A stretch of 15,793 bases of DNA, taken from contig CANRMO010000033.1 of NCBI GenBank assembly GCA_947631755.1, positions 1 through 15,793 on the forward strand. Reading direction: 5' to 3'. Position 1 is the stretch's first letter, and every line of letters begins with the position of its first letter. The position numbers and the translations under genes are program-made. Source of the DNA: an uncultured Lachnospiraceae bacterium (GTDB lineage: Bacteria > Bacillota > Clostridia > Lachnospirales > Lachnospiraceae). The notes beneath the pieces are model-generated. The model was not told the DNA's origin. It was given only the letters and a program-made list of their open reading frames with translations, and made no database searches. Below, in pieces: positions 14,180 through 15,793 of the stretch.

Positions 14180-15496
14180 ATGCAGAACGAATACAAAAAT
14201 GCAATGAATAAAATGTCGCTCAGCAGTGAAGACAGAGCCCGTATTCTGGCCAATGTAAAGCATGAGTATAAGAGAGCGCAGAAGACAGGCGGTTCAGATA
14301 AAGTAATCCCTTTTCGTAACAGGCCGTGGATCTCCTCTCTGCGTATCGGAACGGTGGTGGCGGCATGCTTTGTCGCAGTCGCCAGCGCCATGTTGATCCG
14401 CGACCAATTTAAAAAAGGATATCTGGGCCATGGAAGCGATATGCCGGCGTCCCCACCGGCAGTTTCCGGATCCGCAGTGGAAGTCTGGCAGCGGCTGGAC
14501 TCGATTGAGGATATTGGGAAAAAGACAGACTGCAGAACGTACAGGCTCAACAATGTATCAAAAGACTATAAGGTGAAAAAGGTAGAAGTTGCCAATGAGC
14601 AGCGTCATGTGCGCATTACTTATAAGAGCGAGAAGAGAAAGGATAAAATCCTTTTTGAGTACAAAGAGGGCGCGAACGCCACAGACATTACGGACCGCTT
14701 TGTGGATGAGAAACAGATTAAAACAGAAAAAGTTGACGGCTCTGAGGTTAAAATGTACGGGGACAAAAAAGTCGACGGCATGACATGGGAAAAGGAATCT
14801 TGCACGTTTGGTGTTAAGATGTCCCACGCCCGCAGCACAGACAGCGCGAGGAAATTGGTGTCGGGCACGATCAGCGAAATGCCACAGAATATTGACCACG
14901 TATGGGACAGCGGCGAAGAGGAACCGGAAACCCAGACAAATCCGAATGCTGTCGGCTGGGATGCTGAGGAGGAAGAACTCACAAAAGCGGAACAAGAGAG
15001 TGTTTTAAATGATATTTATGAATCTTTCGGATTCCGGGTGACATTGAGAGAGCCGGCGGAAAAGGTCATGTATAAAAATGTAGACGGATGCGAGTCATTT
15101 GCCTTTACTTACGGTGCCGCCGGTGTGCTCGAGGGAAGGCGCGTAATCGGATATGCCAGCTGGGAAGGGTGCCCGGAGGGCGTCATGGATGATTATGAGG
15201 AAATGGATACAGTCTATACGGGCGGCATTGAAGTTACCTTGTACCAAAAAGGTAAATACGACCGGTTATTTGTATTTTCCAGGAAGGATGTAGAGATTAC
15301 ACTTCTGCTCGACGATTACAGGGAAAGTGACATGGAGGGCATGCTGCAGATGCTTCTTGAGGTCATCCATGTCACAGTGGAAGATGAGGAGGGCGATGAG
15401 CCCCAGCCAACGGAAAAACCGCAGCCGACACCGCCCAGTGTCAGCGGGCCGGGCATAACAGGGGAGGAGAGCGGTGACACACAGCCGGAAGAATAG
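14180..15496 (+). CDS. Probable membrane anti-sigma factor with extracellular DUF4367-like domains
   Basis: This predicts 438 residues from ATG 14180, nine bases after AAAGGAG; GTG 14174 overlaps the sigma stop (TAGTG) and is less likely. Residues 1-50 are a charged cytoplasmic segment suited to holding the sigma factor. Residues 53-73 are one membrane helix. The remaining 365 residues would be outside the cell. Two regions there look alike (about 103-232 and 277-400), each with beta-rich sequence ending in a pattern like GSEVKMYG or GIEVTLYQ, then an aromatic/charged strand; the second resembles DUF4367. The tail after 402 is acidic and proline-rich. No zinc-binding HxxxCxxC motif is present, so this is not a ZAS-type anti-sigma. 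Context and topology support the role; no direct evidence. Confidence 0.75.
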   Translation: MQNEYKNAMNKMSLSSEDRARILANVKHEYKRAQKTGGSDKVIPFRNRPWISSLRIGTVVAACFVAVASAMLIRDQFKKGYLGHGSDMPASPPAVSGSAVEVWQRLDSIEDIGKKTDCRTYRLNNVSKDYKVKKVEVANEQRHVRITYKSEKRKDKILFEYKEGANATDITDRFVDEKQIKTEKVDGSEVKMYGDKKVDGMTWEKESCTFGVKMSHARSTDSARKLVSGTISEMPQNIDHVWDSGEEEPETQTNPNAVGWDAEEEELTKAEQESVLNDIYESFGFRVTLREPAEKVMYKNVDGCESFAFTYGAAGVLEGRRVIGYASWEGCPEGVMDDYEEMDTVYTGGIEVTLYQKGKYDRLFVFSRKDVEITLLLDDYRESDMEGMLQMLLEVIHVTVEDEEGDEPQPTEKPQPTPPSVSGPGITGEESGDTQPEE

Positions 15497-15506
15497 GCGT
15501 GTGCCA

Positions 15507-15793
15507 TCACTTAAACTCTACTACGGTCACACCGTAACCTCCCTCGCCGTATTCGCCCATGCGGTAGCTCTTTACATATTTGTTCTTTTTACAAAAATTT
15601 TGCACGGCATTCCGGAGAGCGCCGGTTCCCACGCCGTGAATGACAGTGACCTGGCTGAGTTTGGCAAGGTATGCGTCATCAAGGTATTTATCCAACAGCC
15701 CGAGCGCCTCGTCTACGGTTTTTCCGATCAGGTTGATCTCCGGGGAGATTGTCATGGCCTTTGCCATTTTCATATTTCTTGCATGCGTGACGG
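15507..15793 (-). CDS. mutS2: Endonuclease MutS2, C-terminal Smr domain (partial)
   Basis: The frame is open at the right edge (VTHARNMKMAKA), so the gene continues beyond the window. The visible 95 residues are the end of MutS2: ISPEINLIGKTVDEAL, LDKYLDDAYLAKL, VIHGVGTGALRNAV and YGEGGYGVTVVEFK. This is the Smr domain with its HGxGTGxLR active-site loop, which nicks DNA. In Gram-positive bacteria MutS2 has been linked to suppression of recombination and to rescue of collided ribosomes. The gene is convergent with the anti-sigma gene, with only 10 bases between stop codons and no hairpin terminator visible there. Identification is very secure; the 5' nine-tenths of the gene is not in view. 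Confidence 0.95.
   Translation of the reverse strand, partial: VTHARNMKMAKAMTISPEINLIGKTVDEALGLLDKYLDDAYLAKLSQVTVIHGVGTGALRNAVQNFCKKNKYVKSYRMGEYGEGGYGVTVVEFK

Noticed and set aside
14558..14995. 145-codon minus-strand frame within the anti-sigma gene
   Set aside because: It is antisense to a gene with a clear ribosome site, membrane helix and operon context.

Overview
The window looks like the chromosome of a gut-type Clostridia, most likely Lachnospiraceae. The supporting signs are strong AGGAGG ribosome sites, sigma-A promoters of TTGnnn-17-TAnnAT form, AgrA/AgrC-type and VanR/VanS-type two-component systems, a RhuM protein, and a MutS2 gene. The genus cannot be named from sequence alone. 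No tRNA, rRNA, CRISPR array, transposase or integrase was found, and no gap between genes exceeds about 235 bases.

Left part (1 to about 5100) is AT-rich and reads as accessory DNA. It holds the 3' end of a rhuM-like gene whose frame runs off a poly-A tract, then on the minus strand a small coiled-coil protein of unknown function, an AgrC-like sensor kinase with its LytTR regulator but no AgrB/AgrD, and an AlbA_2/Schlafen-type ATPase. The ATPase linker is encoded by alternating 13/14-nt repeats.

At 5043-5110 a perfect inverted repeat with 18-base arms separates the ATPase gene from a divergent TetR-family gene. Two nearly mirror-image promoters have their -35 boxes inside the two arms.

Middle part (5782-9277) is the most interesting functional unit: a minus-strand operon for a free-standing condensation-domain protein, a carrier protein and an AMP-dependent acyl ligase. 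It is a dissected NRPS-like C/T/A set, suited to activating an acyl chain, loading it on the carrier and joining it to an amine or alcohol. Its upstream region carries repeated operator-like elements that share a 9-base core with the TetR-side palindrome. Terminators flank the unit on both sides.

Right part (9278-15793) is higher in G+C and more chromosome-like. It has a membrane-anchored alpha/beta hydrolase, a divergent VanR/VanS-like pair, a vanZ-like gene broken by one in-frame TAA, a Nudix hydrolase, an ECF sigma factor with a membrane anti-sigma-like partner and a possible autoregulatory promoter, and the convergent 3' end of mutS2.
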